Source of the DNA: Bacillus sp. UNC41MFS5
Lineage (GTDB): Bacteria > Bacillota > Bacilli > Bacillales_B > DSM-18226
Length of the DNA stretch: 64,000 nt
Direction: 5' to 3'
Assembly (NCBI RefSeq): GCF_000686805.1
Contig: NZ_JMLP01000017.1
Coordinates: forward strand, 100,273-164,272
Position numbers and translations under genes: made by a program. The first letter of the stretch is position 1; every line of letters starts with the position of its first letter. Positions 8,858 through 17,435 of the stretch are shown here, in pieces. The notes under the pieces were generated by a model that had not been told where the DNA came from, did not search any database, and worked only from the letters and a program-made list of their open reading frames with translations.

Positions 8858-9358
8858 ATGACGAAAAAGAACCGGGCTATGCTAATCGGTTCCGTTGGTG
8901 CAGGAAAATCGACGTTAACAAATGCATTGCTTGGTCGGGAAGTGCCTGCTGTCAAAACGCAGTCGCTGAATTACTATGATTGGATTGTTGATACCCCAGG
9001 AGAATATTGTGAAAACCCGTTCTATTATAAAAATATCATGGCAACAGCATTAGAAGTGACCCATGTCCTGTATTTACAGGATGCGACCAAGAAGAAAATG
9101 ATTTTCCCGCCAGGATTCAGCAGCGGAATCAATAAAATCCCCATAGGGGTCGTCACAAAAAGTGATTCAGACCAGGCTGACGTTGAATTAGCCATTTCTT
9201 TGTTAAAAAAGGTAATCGTAACCAAAGGTCCAATTGTCATTACCTCGTCCCTAAAAAATGAAGGAATAGAGGAGATCCGGAATCTAGTAAACTACCGTAC
9301 GACACAGGAAATGAAGAAGTATCTTGAAGGAAATCCATCCCCATTGGTTATTTTTTAA
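8858..9358 (+). CDS. eutP: EutP/PduV family GTPase
   Basis: 166 aa Ras-like P-loop protein. Walker A GSVGAGKST at 11-19, DTPGEY switch II/G3 and TKSD G4 motifs are visible. EutP is also reported as an acetate kinase in some bacteria, and PduV locates to compartments. AAAGGAGG precedes ATG 8858. It sits between eutS and eutA, the usual order in Firmicute eut clusters. Confidence 0.93.
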   Translation: MTKKNRAMLIGSVGAGKSTLTNALLGREVPAVKTQSLNYYDWIVDTPGEYCENPFYYKNIMATALEVTHVLYLQDATKKKMIFPPGFSSGINKIPIGVVTKSDSDQADVELAISLLKKVIVTKGPIVITSSLKNEGIEEIRNLVNYRTTQEMKKYLEGNPSPLVIF

Positions 9359-9418
9359 ATGAAAGCCTTTACAATATCCAGAAAATAATTTATATTATGA
9401 ATAACAAATGAATTTAAT

Positions 9419-9480
9419 GGCAATGGCGCCTCTTTTAAACTATCTAATTTGGGATAGTTTACAAGGGGCGTTTTTTGTTT
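9419..9480 (+). promoter_or_regulatory. ANTAR hairpin overlapping a terminator, eutA leader
   Basis: GGC (9419-9421) and GCC (9428-9430) close hexaloop AATGGC, again with A1 and G4. The terminator arm begins within that stem: 9427-9444 pairs with 9453-9470 (18 positions, one mismatch), followed by TTTTTTG and more T. Formation of the ANTAR hairpin would break the terminator. This is the second EutV target in the locus. P1 is not obvious in the AT-rich stretch 9360-9418. Confidence 0.78.
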
Positions 9481-9496
9481 TTTTGGGGGAGTTGAG

Positions 9497-10942
9497 ATGA
9501 AATTCAAAGGCCCGCAAAAAGAAGAATTGATCAGTGCGGGGATCGATATAGGCACAAGTACAACAAAGCTGGTAATCAGCCGGTTCACGTTAATGAATAT
9601 GGCTGGCGGGGCACATGTGCCGCGAATTGAAATCATTGACAAACAGGTCATCCATCGCAGCCCGATTTACCGGACACCGCTGCTTTCACCAACCACAATT
9701 GATATTGAAAAAATTGAAGACCTTGTCAGAAAGGAATATCAGAAAGCAGGTATTGAGCCGAAGGATATTCAAACGGGGGCAGTGATTATTACGGGTGAAA
9801 CAGCCACAAAGTCAAATGCAGAAGTAATGCTGCATCAGCTGTCTGACCAGGCTGGGGAGTTTCTAGTTGCAACAGCTGGTCCTGACTTAGAAGGAATAAT
9901 AGCCGCTAAGGGATCGGGTGCCTATGAATATTCGAAAGATACGGGGAAGGTTATCGCCAATATCGATATCGGAGGGGGTACCGCCAATGTGGCCGTTTAT
10001 AAATCTGGCAGACTTTGTGGAACCTGTACGCTTCATGTAGGCGGCCGATTAATTGAATGTAACGATCATAAAATCCAAAGTATTTCTCCGCCAGTTAAGA
10101 ATTTACTGCGACTATGGGATTCAAGGATGGTGGAGGGGCAAACCCAAAATCCATCCGCTATAAAACAAGTAACCGATTTTATGGCAGATGTCATTGCACG
10201 GATGTTAAAAAAGGCACTCACAAACGAGGATCTAACGTTGCTGCTAGGGCATGAACCTAACTGGGTGGAAGATATTGAGGCGATTATGTTCTCAGGAGGG
10301 ATAAGTGAATGCATGTATCAGCAGGAGACCGGAACCGTACAGTCGGCCAAATACGATGATATCGGGTTGATGTTAGCCGCGTCCTTAATGGAAAGCTCAA
10401 GTCTTTCTGGGTGGACTTGGGTAAAACCGAAGGAAACGGTTCGGGCCACAGTGCTGGGCGCCGGAATGCAAACAACTGAAATCAGCGGCGCAACCATTGA
10501 AGTTGATCATCGTAAATTGCCGATGAAAAACTTGCCGGTTTACCAGATTCGATTCGAGGGTGATTTTAAAACGGAAATAAACCAATTATCCAAGCGGATT
10601 GAGGAAGCACTCGACCTCTATGACCCGCAGCGTGACGGACAGAATTTTGCGGTTTATTTTTCTGAACTGCCTTACTTAAGATTCCGTGATATCGATGAAT
10701 TTGCTGAATCCATCCTCAAAGCCATGAAACAAAAACCGAATCAAACTCAAGAGTTGGTCCTTGTGCTTGACCGGGATTATGCCAAAGTTCTCGGGCAAAC
10801 ACTCAAGCGGAAGGCTCCGGAGCAATCCGTCATTTGTATTGATCAAATTAAAGTTGAAAATGGGGACTATTTGGATATAGGCCAAGTGCTCGAAACCGAT
10901 GTTGTTCCTGTCATCATAAAAACATTAACATTCCAGAAATGA
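9497..10942 (+). CDS. eutA: Ethanolamine ammonia-lyase reactivating factor EutA
   Basis: 481 aa actin-fold chaperone that removes damaged cobalamin from EutBC using ATP. Seen: GIDIGTSTTKLVISR near 15-29 (phosphate 1), the second phosphate loop NIDIGGGTANVAVYK, and GEPNW-type and FSGGISEC segments typical of EutA. The length is normal. The leader contains the ANTAR-controlled terminator, so this gene and those following depend on EutV. It overlaps nothing; eutB begins 17 bases after its stop. Confidence 0.94.
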   Translation: MKFKGPQKEELISAGIDIGTSTTKLVISRFTLMNMAGGAHVPRIEIIDKQVIHRSPIYRTPLLSPTTIDIEKIEDLVRKEYQKAGIEPKDIQTGAVIITGETATKSNAEVMLHQLSDQAGEFLVATAGPDLEGIIAAKGSGAYEYSKDTGKVIANIDIGGGTANVAVYKSGRLCGTCTLHVGGRLIECNDHKIQSISPPVKNLLRLWDSRMVEGQTQNPSAIKQVTDFMADVIARMLKKALTNEDLTLLLGHEPNWVEDIEAIMFSGGISECMYQQETGTVQSAKYDDIGLMLAASLMESSSLSGWTWVKPKETVRATVLGAGMQTTEISGATIEVDHRKLPMKNLPVYQIRFEGDFKTEINQLSKRIEEALDLYDPQRDGQNFAVYFSELPYLRFRDIDEFAESILKAMKQKPNQTQELVLVLDRDYAKVLGQTLKRKAPEQSVICIDQIKVENGDYLDIGQVLETDVVPVIIKTLTFQK

Positions 10943-10959
10943 CGAAAGGGGGCATTCTT

Positions 10960-12324
10960 ATGAGATTAAAGTCCACCTATTTAGGTACCGTCTATCAATT
11001 TTCCTCGCTAAAGGATTTATTTGCGAAAGCAAATGAAGAAAAATCCGGCGACCGCTTAGCAGGGATTGCTGCTGAAACTGTTCAAGAAAGAATTGCAGCA
11101 AAACAAGTGTTGAGCTATTTAACACTACAAGATATTAGGGAAAATCCCATGCTATCCCCTGAAGAGGATGAGGTTTCGAGGATTATCGAGGGTCAAATCA
11201 ACGACCCCATCTATCAATCGATTAAAAATTGGTCTGTTTCGGAGCTTCGCGAGTATATCCTGAACGATTCAACTACCGGTGAAGACTTGAAACGCCTCAG
11301 CCGAGGTCTGAATAGTGAAATGATTGCAGCGGTGGCAAAAATCATGTCCAACCTCGATTTAGTCCATGCCGCCAATAAAATTGAAGTTTTATCCAAATGC
11401 AATATTACGATTGGTCAAAAAGGAGTGTTAGCCTCTAGGCTGCAGCCAAACCATCCGACGGATAATGTCGACGGGATGATGGCCTCAATGAAAGAAGGGC
11501 TTGCGTATGGGATTGGAGATGCAGTAATTGGAATAAACCCGGTAGATGACTCCGTTGAAAGTGTAAAACGGTTATTGCATGCGACACATGACTTTATTCA
11601 AAAATGGGAAATTCCAACGCAAAACTGTGTGCTTGCCCATGTGACAGCTCAAATGAAAGCGGTCCAGCAGGGGGCGCCGGCAGATATGATTTTCCAGAGT
11701 ATTGCCGGAACCGAAGCGGCGAATCGTTCTTTCGGGATTACCGCTTCCCTCTTGGAGGAAGCCAATGAAATGGCGAAAGTATACGGTACAGGAACTGGGC
11801 CACAACGGTTGTATTTTGAGACAGGTCAAGGCTCGGAATTATCCGCCGAAGCTCATTATGATATCGACCAATTGACAATGGAATCCCGGAATTATGGCTT
11901 TGCCCGCTACTATGACCCGTATATTGTCAATACGGTAGTCGGCTTTATCGGACCAGAGTACTTGTACAACAACAAACAAGTGATTCGAGCCGGTCTTGAA
12001 GATCATTTTATGGGAAAAATGCATGGCCTTCCAATGGGCGTTGATATTTGCTATACGAACCATATTAAAGCAGACCAGAATGACATTGAAGATCTTGGCG
12101 TGCTGCTTTCCGCAGCAGGGGTGAATTTTATTATCGCTGCTCCAATGGGTGATGATTGTATGCTCAATTACCAGAGCTTAAGTTATCACGATGTTGCGAC
12201 ATTAAGGCAGACGCTGAATAAACGGCCGGCACCATTATTTGAAGCATGGCTGGAGAAAATGGGGATTTTTGAAAACGGGAAATTAAGTAAATATGCAGGC
12301 GACCCGACGATTTTTTCGCGATAG
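10960..12324 (+). CDS. eutB: Ethanolamine ammonia-lyase large subunit EutB
   Basis: 454 aa TIM-barrel catalytic subunit that, with EutC and adenosylcobalamin, splits ethanolamine into acetaldehyde and ammonia. Landmarks include LQPNHPTDNVDGMMASMKEG, the IGINPVDDS stretch, YFETGQGSELSA and MGVDICYTNH. ATG 10960 is preceded by AAGGGGG; an in-frame ATG at 10939 lacks a site and overlaps eutA. The enzyme needs adenosylcobalamin, yet no adenosyltransferase gene lies in this locus. Confidence 0.96.
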   Translation: MRLKSTYLGTVYQFSSLKDLFAKANEEKSGDRLAGIAAETVQERIAAKQVLSYLTLQDIRENPMLSPEEDEVSRIIEGQINDPIYQSIKNWSVSELREYILNDSTTGEDLKRLSRGLNSEMIAAVAKIMSNLDLVHAANKIEVLSKCNITIGQKGVLASRLQPNHPTDNVDGMMASMKEGLAYGIGDAVIGINPVDDSVESVKRLLHATHDFIQKWEIPTQNCVLAHVTAQMKAVQQGAPADMIFQSIAGTEAANRSFGITASLLEEANEMAKVYGTGTGPQRLYFETGQGSELSAEAHYDIDQLTMESRNYGFARYYDPYIVNTVVGFIGPEYLYNNKQVIRAGLEDHFMGKMHGLPMGVDICYTNHIKADQNDIEDLGVLLSAAGVNFIIAAPMGDDCMLNYQSLSYHDVATLRQTLNKRPAPLFEAWLEKMGIFENGKLSKYAGDPTIFSR

Positions 12325-12336
12325 GAGGTGTAGGGA

Positions 12337-13308
12337 GTGAATCCTGAATTAGTGGAACAAATCACGAAAATGGTGGTTGAAAAATTGCAGACGAAGACCG
12401 CTGCTGGCGGTGCGGCGGTGGAAGAAGTGCAGAAAAAGACGAACGACGATCCATCGGCAAAAGTGGAAGTGAAATTTTGGAACCACCGGACGAATCATGT
12501 TGAAACTGAGTGCAATCAGAGTTCGGGCTACGCGAATTCAGCCCTTGAAAAAGAAATACTTCTAGAACCAAAGCCGCCTGTAGGACTTGAAAATCCTATA
12601 AATAAGGAAGAACTGGATCTTTTAATTAGCAAAACACCGGCAAGAATTGGCGTCGGCCGTGCGGGATTAAGGCCCAAAACGGACACTTGGCTGAAGTTTC
12701 GCTTTGACCATGCGGCAGCAGTCGATGCCGTTTATGGTGATGTCGATCCGAAAATACTTGAAAGCTTATCCTTATTAAAAGTTAACACGAAGGTTTCCGA
12801 CAAAGAGGTCTATGTCCGCCGTCCTGACTTCGGCCGAAAGCTCTCTGATGAGGCAAAACAATTAATTGATCAAAAATGTAAAAAGTCTCCGACGGTTCAA
12901 ATTATTGTTTCTGACGGCTTAAGTTCGAAGGCGGTCGAGGAAAATATAGAGGATGTCTATTTATCTCTTAATCAATCGCTTCAAAGCTTAGGGATCGATG
13001 TCGGAACACCATTTTTTATCGAAAAAGGCCGGGTGGCGGCAATGGATGATGTTGGGGAGATCCTAAAACCGAAAGTGATTGTTTACTTGATTGGTGAACG
13101 TCCGGGTCTCGTGAGTGCGGAATCGTTAAGTGCGTATCTCTGCTACGAACCACGCGACGGCACCATTGAGGCCGACCGGATGGTCATCTCCAATATACAT
13201 AAGGGCGGCATTCCACCAGTGGAGGCCGGCGCCTATATCGGAACGGTCGTGCAAAAAATATTAAAATATGAAGCTAGCGGTGTTGCGCTGGTACAAAAAG
13301 AGCAATAA
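12337..13308 (+). CDS. eutC: Ethanolamine ammonia-lyase small subunit EutC
   Basis: 323 aa cobalamin-binding partner of EutB. The N-terminal 20 residues (PELVEQITKMVVEKLQ) look like an amphipathic helix that targets cargo into the compartment, followed by a poorly conserved linker to about 80. The conserved core begins at RIGVGRAGLRPKT, with VSDGLSS and SAYLCYEPRDG later. Start is GTG 12337 after AGGAGG, 12 bases after eutB. Confidence 0.95.
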   Translation: MNPELVEQITKMVVEKLQTKTAAGGAAVEEVQKKTNDDPSAKVEVKFWNHRTNHVETECNQSSGYANSALEKEILLEPKPPVGLENPINKEELDLLISKTPARIGVGRAGLRPKTDTWLKFRFDHAAAVDAVYGDVDPKILESLSLLKVNTKVSDKEVYVRRPDFGRKLSDEAKQLIDQKCKKSPTVQIIVSDGLSSKAVEENIEDVYLSLNQSLQSLGIDVGTPFFIEKGRVAAMDDVGEILKPKVIVYLIGERPGLVSAESLSAYLCYEPRDGTIEADRMVISNIHKGGIPPVEAGAYIGTVVQKILKYEASGVALVQKEQ

Positions 13309-13323
13309 GGGGAGGGTTAATAA

Positions 13324-13974
13324 ATGGCATTAGAACGAATTCATGCAAATATCTTGGCTGTTCGGATTATTCCAAACGTTGACCCTGCCTTAGCAGCTCA
13401 GTTTCAGTTAAAACCCCATCAACGGAGTTTAGCGATTTTTACCTCAACGATTGACGATGTCGGCTATACAGCTCTTGATGAAGCAACAAAACGCGCAGAT
13501 GTTGATGTTGTCTATGCAAAGTCCTTCTACGCAGGTTCTGCGCATGCATCAGGGCCATTGTCTGGTGAAATGATCGGCGTGTTGGCCGGGCCAAGTCCAG
13601 ATGAAGTGAAAAGCGGGATTGATGCGGTGATTCAAACTGCAGAAAATGAAGCGTATTTTGAGGCAATCAATGAGGAAAAAAGCCATGCATTGTATGCCCA
13701 TGTCGTGGCAAGAACCGGTTCTTATCTATCAGCTGAGGCAGGGATTAATCAAGGAGAAGCACTAGCCTATTTGATTGCCCCGCCGCTTGAAGCGGTGGTG
13801 GGAATGGATGCTGCGTTAAAGGCTGCGGATGTAGAGCTGGTTAAGTTTTTTGGACCGCCTTCGGAAACAAACTTTGGAGGTGGGCTATTGACCGGATCGC
13901 AATCGGCATGCCAGGCGGCAGCGGATGCTTTTCGTGCTGTGATTATCGAGATTGCGAGAAATCCACGACAGTAA
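13324..13974 (+). CDS. eutL: Microcompartment shell protein EutL
   Basis: 216 aa tandem-BMC shell protein forming pseudohexameric trimers with a gated pore. Two BMC-like repeats are seen, about 1-110 and 110-216; GSAHASGPLSGEMIG and FGPPSETNFGGGLLTGSQSA are EutL hallmarks. AAGGGGAGG precedes ATG 13324, 15 bases after eutC. Confidence 0.94.
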   Translation: MALERIHANILAVRIIPNVDPALAAQFQLKPHQRSLAIFTSTIDDVGYTALDEATKRADVDVVYAKSFYAGSAHASGPLSGEMIGVLAGPSPDEVKSGIDAVIQTAENEAYFEAINEEKSHALYAHVVARTGSYLSAEAGINQGEALAYLIAPPLEAVVGMDAALKAADVELVKFFGPPSETNFGGGLLTGSQSACQAAADAFRAVIIEIARNPRQ

Positions 13975-14009
13975 TAGATTCCTTTATAATGGCGGATAAT
14001 GCTGCATAC

Positions 14010-14025
14010 GTGTAATTTCTTACAC
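14010..14025 (+). other. Small hairpin between eutL and eutE
   Basis: GTGTAA and TTACAC pair around TTTC, followed by AAAAACAA rather than T's. It is not a terminator. It could stabilise or separate the upstream and downstream parts of the eut mRNA. Confidence 0.4.
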
Positions 14026-14053
14026 AAAAACAAGAGAGAAAGGAGTGTCCCTG

Positions 14054-15577
14054 TTGCCATTCGATTTAGATTTACAATCCATTCAGGAAATGCGGGATGC
14101 CGTTCAGAAAGCGAAAGAAGCACAGCAAAAGTACTTGGCGTTTTCCCAAGAACAAGTCGACAAAATTGTGAAACGGGCTGCCGAAGCGGCTGCTGCCAAA
14201 TCACTTGAATTAGCCCAGATGGCGGTCGAAGAAACCGGAATGGGTGTAGTCGAACATAAAAAAATGAAAAATGACGTCGGTTCACATGCTGTCTATGAAT
14301 CGATTAAAAACGAGAAGACAGTTGGAATCATTAACGAGGACCGTACAAAGAAAATCGTCGAAGTCGCCTCACCTTTTGGGGTGATTGCCGGGATCATTCC
14401 AACGACAAATCCAACTTCGAGTGCGATTTTTAAAGCATTAATCGCACTAAAAACAAGAAATGGAATCGTATTTAGTCCGCACCCACGGGCAGTGAAATGC
14501 TCAGTCGCCGCTTTAAAGATTTGTTTGGAGGCAGCCGTTGATGCGGGTGCGCCGGACGGAATTATTGGCTGGATCTCAAAACCAACAATGGCAGCAACCA
14601 CTGAATTAATGCACCATCGTGATATTAATTTGATTTTAGCAACTGGCGGAAAAGATTTAGTCCGTGCTGCCTACAGTTCAGGTAAGCCTGCCTATGGTGT
14701 CGGTCCTGGAAACGTGCCCGTCTATATCGAAAAAACCGCCAATATCGAAAAAGCGGTGAAAATGATTGTTCAAAGCAAAACGTTTGATAACGGCACGATT
14801 TGTGCAACGGAACAAGCCATTGTGGTTGACCAGAATGTCAAAGAAATGGCCGTAAGGGAGCTTAAAAATAATGGCGCCTATTTCTTAAATGAGCAGGAGA
14901 AATCACTTTTAGAAAAGGTGATTTCACCATTGCCAGGTCATCTGAATCCGGCAATTGTTGGTCAAAGTGCTGTCAAGATTGCGGAATTGGCGGGTATTTC
15001 CGTTCCTGCCGACACAACGATTTTAATTGCAGAAGAAACGCGGATAGGGAAGGACGTTCCTTTTTCCATTGAAAAACTTTCGCCGATCTTTCCGATTTAT
15101 ACAGCTGAAAGTTATGAAAATGCAAAAGAGCTGTGTGTGAAAATCTTAAATTTAGGCGGGATGGGACATAGCTTATCCCTTCACACCAATGATGACAATG
15201 TAGCCCGTGAATTTGCTCTATTCATGCCAGTATCACGATTGATGGTGAATACTCTTTCTTCCATTGGTGCGGTTGGAGCCACAACGGAATTGATGCCATC
15301 GCTGACACTTGGCTGTGGATCATTTGGCGGTAATATAACTTCAGACAATCTAACGGCCCGCCATTTAATCAATATCAAAAGAATGGCCTATGGAACAAAA
15401 GAGGTTAACCTTCCAAAACCATCCAGCAAAAGTCCTGCACTACAGTGGAGTGCCAGCAACCATGTAGACGAGATTGTGAATCAGGTTTTAAGCAATGTGA
15501 ATGGATCGGGCCAGCTAGATTCGCAGGTCATTTCTGAATTGGTAAATCAAGTATTAAAAAAATATCAAATGAATTAA
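14054..15577 (+). CDS. eutE: Acetaldehyde dehydrogenase (acylating) EutE
   Basis: About 507 aa CoA-acylating aldehyde dehydrogenase converting acetaldehyde to acetyl-CoA inside the compartment. The nucleophile Cys lies in NGTICATEQA; GPGNVPVYIE and MGHSLSLHTND are also typical. The C-terminal tail (DEIVNQVLSNV and ISELVNQVLKKYQ) looks like encapsulation helices. TTG 14054 is preferred because AAAGGAG ends 8 bases before it; the GTG at 14045 overlaps that site. Confidence 0.93.
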   Translation: MPFDLDLQSIQEMRDAVQKAKEAQQKYLAFSQEQVDKIVKRAAEAAAAKSLELAQMAVEETGMGVVEHKKMKNDVGSHAVYESIKNEKTVGIINEDRTKKIVEVASPFGVIAGIIPTTNPTSSAIFKALIALKTRNGIVFSPHPRAVKCSVAALKICLEAAVDAGAPDGIIGWISKPTMAATTELMHHRDINLILATGGKDLVRAAYSSGKPAYGVGPGNVPVYIEKTANIEKAVKMIVQSKTFDNGTICATEQAIVVDQNVKEMAVRELKNNGAYFLNEQEKSLLEKVISPLPGHLNPAIVGQSAVKIAELAGISVPADTTILIAEETRIGKDVPFSIEKLSPIFPIYTAESYENAKELCVKILNLGGMGHSLSLHTNDDNVAREFALFMPVSRLMVNTLSSIGAVGATTELMPSLTLGCGSFGGNITSDNLTARHLINIKRMAYGTKEVNLPKPSSKSPALQWSASNHVDEIVNQVLSNVNGSGQLDSQVISELVNQVLKKYQMN

Positions 15578-15592
15578 TAGGAGGAATTTACA

Positions 15593-15886
15593 ATGGCAAG
15601 AGAATTAACAGCATTAGGAATGGTGGAAACAAAAGGTTTGGTAGCATCCGTGGAAGCAGCAGATGCAATGGTAAAGGCAGCAAACGTACATTTAATCGGT
15701 AAAGTACATGTTGGTGGCGGGCTTGTAACGGTTCTTGTCCGCGGAGATGTAGGTGCGGTTAAAGCGGCAACGGAAGCAGGTGCGGCAGCAGCAGAACGTG
15801 TTGGTGAACTATTATCTGTTCATGTCATCCCACGTCCGCACAACGAATTGGAGAGCATTTTACCAAAATTAGAAGTGGAAGTATAA
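15593..15886 (+). CDS. eutM: Microcompartment shell hexamer EutM
   Basis: 97 aa single BMC-domain protein. It has [20 protein letters not shown] at the start, [20 protein letters not shown] in the centre and [12 protein letters not shown] near the end, the standard BMC-H layout. AGGAGG precedes ATG 15593. It is expected to be the main facet protein of the shell, with its central pore passing ethanolamine. A longer paralogue lies at 17054. Confidence 0.94.
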   Translation: MARELTALGMVETKGLVASVEAADAMVKAANVHLIGKVHVGGGLVTVLVRGDVGAVKAATEAGAAAAERVGELLSVHVIPRPHNELESILPKLEVEV

Positions 15887-15905
15887 GAAGTAAGGAGCCA
15901 ATTCG

Positions 15906-16760
15906 ATGAATGAACAATCTATTCGAACAGTTGTTGAAGAAGTGATTCAGCAATTGTTAAAAAAGGACTCCAGACCCAATAAAATCCCAATGGCTGTCTC
16001 TGCACGCCATTGCCACTTAAGTCAAGCTGATTTAGAAACTCTTTTTGGCAAAGGGTATGAGTTAACGAAAAAAGCGGACTTGTCTCAGCCCGGTCAATTT
16101 GCGGCGAATGAAACGGTGGTCATTGTCGGACCAAGAGGAAGCATTGAAAAAGTGCGAATCCTCGGTCCGGCCCGTTCTTTAACACAAGTGGAAGTCAGCA
16201 GAACAGATGCAGTAAAGCTTGGGTTAAACGCACCGCTAAGGGAATCGGGCAATATTGCTGGTTCTGCACCGATTACTCTGGCGGGGCCCAATGGAAGTAT
16301 TTATAAAAATGAAGGATTGATCATTGCCCAGGCTCATATTCATATGCACCCAGAGGATGCCACTTATTTTGGCGTAGAAAACGGTGAGTATGTACGAATC
16401 CGAACAGAAGGGGAACGCCCGGTTTCGTTTGAAAAAGTACTTATAAGGGTTTCACCGAGATATCAGCTTGAGATGCATATCGATACCGATGAAGCCAATG
16501 CAGGGTTCATTACGAGCGGTCAGGCTGGTTTCCTTGTTAAGGATGGTGAGCCTTTAGGAAAACCCCAGCCTGTGACCAATCAAGCATCACCTGAAGCAAA
16601 CGAACCAAAAGAAGTTCATTATCAAAAAAATCTCTTAACCAAAAGAGATGTGCAGGCATCCCAGTACGAGATGATATCGGTTCGGAAAGGCACAATTGTG
16701 ACCCCATTGGCACGAGATGCAGCAAGAGTGTTGAAAAAAAGCATCCAGGTTATGGATTAG
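15906..16760 (+). CDS. pduL: PduL-type phosphotransacylase
   Basis: 284 aa. PduL converts acetyl-CoA to acetyl phosphate, recycling CoA inside the compartment. An N-terminal encapsulation-type helix (SIRTVVEEVIQQLLKK) leads into the PduL fold: IPMAVSARHCHLSQADLE with metal-binding His residues, and AHIHMHPEDA. After about residue 215 there is an extra 70-residue tail with the motif GTIVTPLARDAA, a short element also seen in other compartment-related proteins. In this locus it replaces EutD. ATG 15906 follows AAGGAG. Confidence 0.9.
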   Translation: MNEQSIRTVVEEVIQQLLKKDSRPNKIPMAVSARHCHLSQADLETLFGKGYELTKKADLSQPGQFAANETVVIVGPRGSIEKVRILGPARSLTQVEVSRTDAVKLGLNAPLRESGNIAGSAPITLAGPNGSIYKNEGLIIAQAHIHMHPEDATYFGVENGEYVRIRTEGERPVSFEKVLIRVSPRYQLEMHIDTDEANAGFITSGQAGFLVKDGEPLGKPQPVTNQASPEANEPKEVHYQKNLLTKRDVQASQYEMISVRKGTIVTPLARDAARVLKKSIQVMD

Positions 16761-16777
16761 TTTAAGGGGATGATTTT

Positions 16778-17053
16778 TTGTTAGTTGGAACGGTGATAGG
16801 AAATGTATGGGCGACAAGGAAGGAAGAGAATCTAATTGGATTAAAATATTTATTTGTCCAGCCGGAGCTTCCATCCGGGGCGCCTATCCTTTCACCTTTT
16901 ATTGCGGTGGATCGGATTGGTGCCGGTGTCGGAGATAAAGTGATGGTCACAAGGGGAAGTGCGGCGGCAAATATTATCGGTGACCATAGAATGCCGATTG
17001 ATGCTGTCATTATCGGAATTATCGATTCTATTGATGTAGAAGGAGGTGCGTAA
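16778..17053 (+). CDS. eutN: Microcompartment vertex protein EutN
   Basis: 91 aa BMC-P (EutN/CcmL) pentamer that caps shell vertices. Characteristic start LVGTVIGNVWATRKEE, then LIGLKYLFVQP, DRIGAGVGDKVMVTRGSAA and a final AVIIGIIDSI. Start is TTG 16778 with AAGGGG at a normal distance. Its stop codon is directly followed by the next shell gene's ATG. Confidence 0.93.
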   Translation: MLVGTVIGNVWATRKEENLIGLKYLFVQPELPSGAPILSPFIAVDRIGAGVGDKVMVTRGSAAANIIGDHRMPIDAVIIGIIDSIDVEGGA

Positions 17054-17410
17054 ATGATGTCAAAAGCCTTAGGAATGATTGAAACAAGAGGGCTGATTGC
17101 CTCGATCGTTGCCGCAGATGCAATGGTGAAAGCAGCGGATGTACGTTTAGTGAAAAAAGAAAAAGTGGACGCCGGACTCGTTTCGATTTTAGTAGAAGGA
17201 GATGTCGGGGCTGTCCAAGCAGCGGTCGATGCTGGCAAATATGCAGCACAAAGTGTCGGCGTGCTGGTGACTGCGCATGTGATCCCGCGTCCGGATGAGG
17301 GAGTAGGGCAAATGTTGGCACAGACGCCGAAAAAGCGCGAGGAGAAACCAAAACCTGCAAAAAGGGGTCAAAGAGCAAAACAAGATGAACCTCCAGCACA
17401 CACAGAATAA
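17054..17410 (+). CDS. BMC-H shell protein with basic C-terminal extension
   Basis: 118 aa. Residues 1-93 are a canonical BMC-H domain (ALGMIETRGLIASIVAADAM, VEGDVGAVQAA, TAHVIPRPDEG). A low-complexity tail rich in Lys, Arg, Pro and Glu follows (KKREEKPKPAKRGQ). Such tails may face the lumen or bind nucleic acid or cargo. It is a paralogue of EutM at 15593. ATG 17054 and ATG 17057 are both possible; the ribosome site GGAGG sits in the end of eutN. Confidence 0.9.
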   Translation: MMSKALGMIETRGLIASIVAADAMVKAADVRLVKKEKVDAGLVSILVEGDVGAVQAAVDAGKYAAQSVGVLVTAHVIPRPDEGVGQMLAQTPKKREEKPKPAKRGQRAKQDEPPAHTE

Positions 17411-17435
17411 TTTTTAAAAGAATGGAGGAAGAAAC

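Noticed and set aside
10066..12063. Several minus-strand open frames under eutA and eutB
   Set aside because: They are antisense to strongly conserved genes, lack ribosome sites and have no recognisable family.
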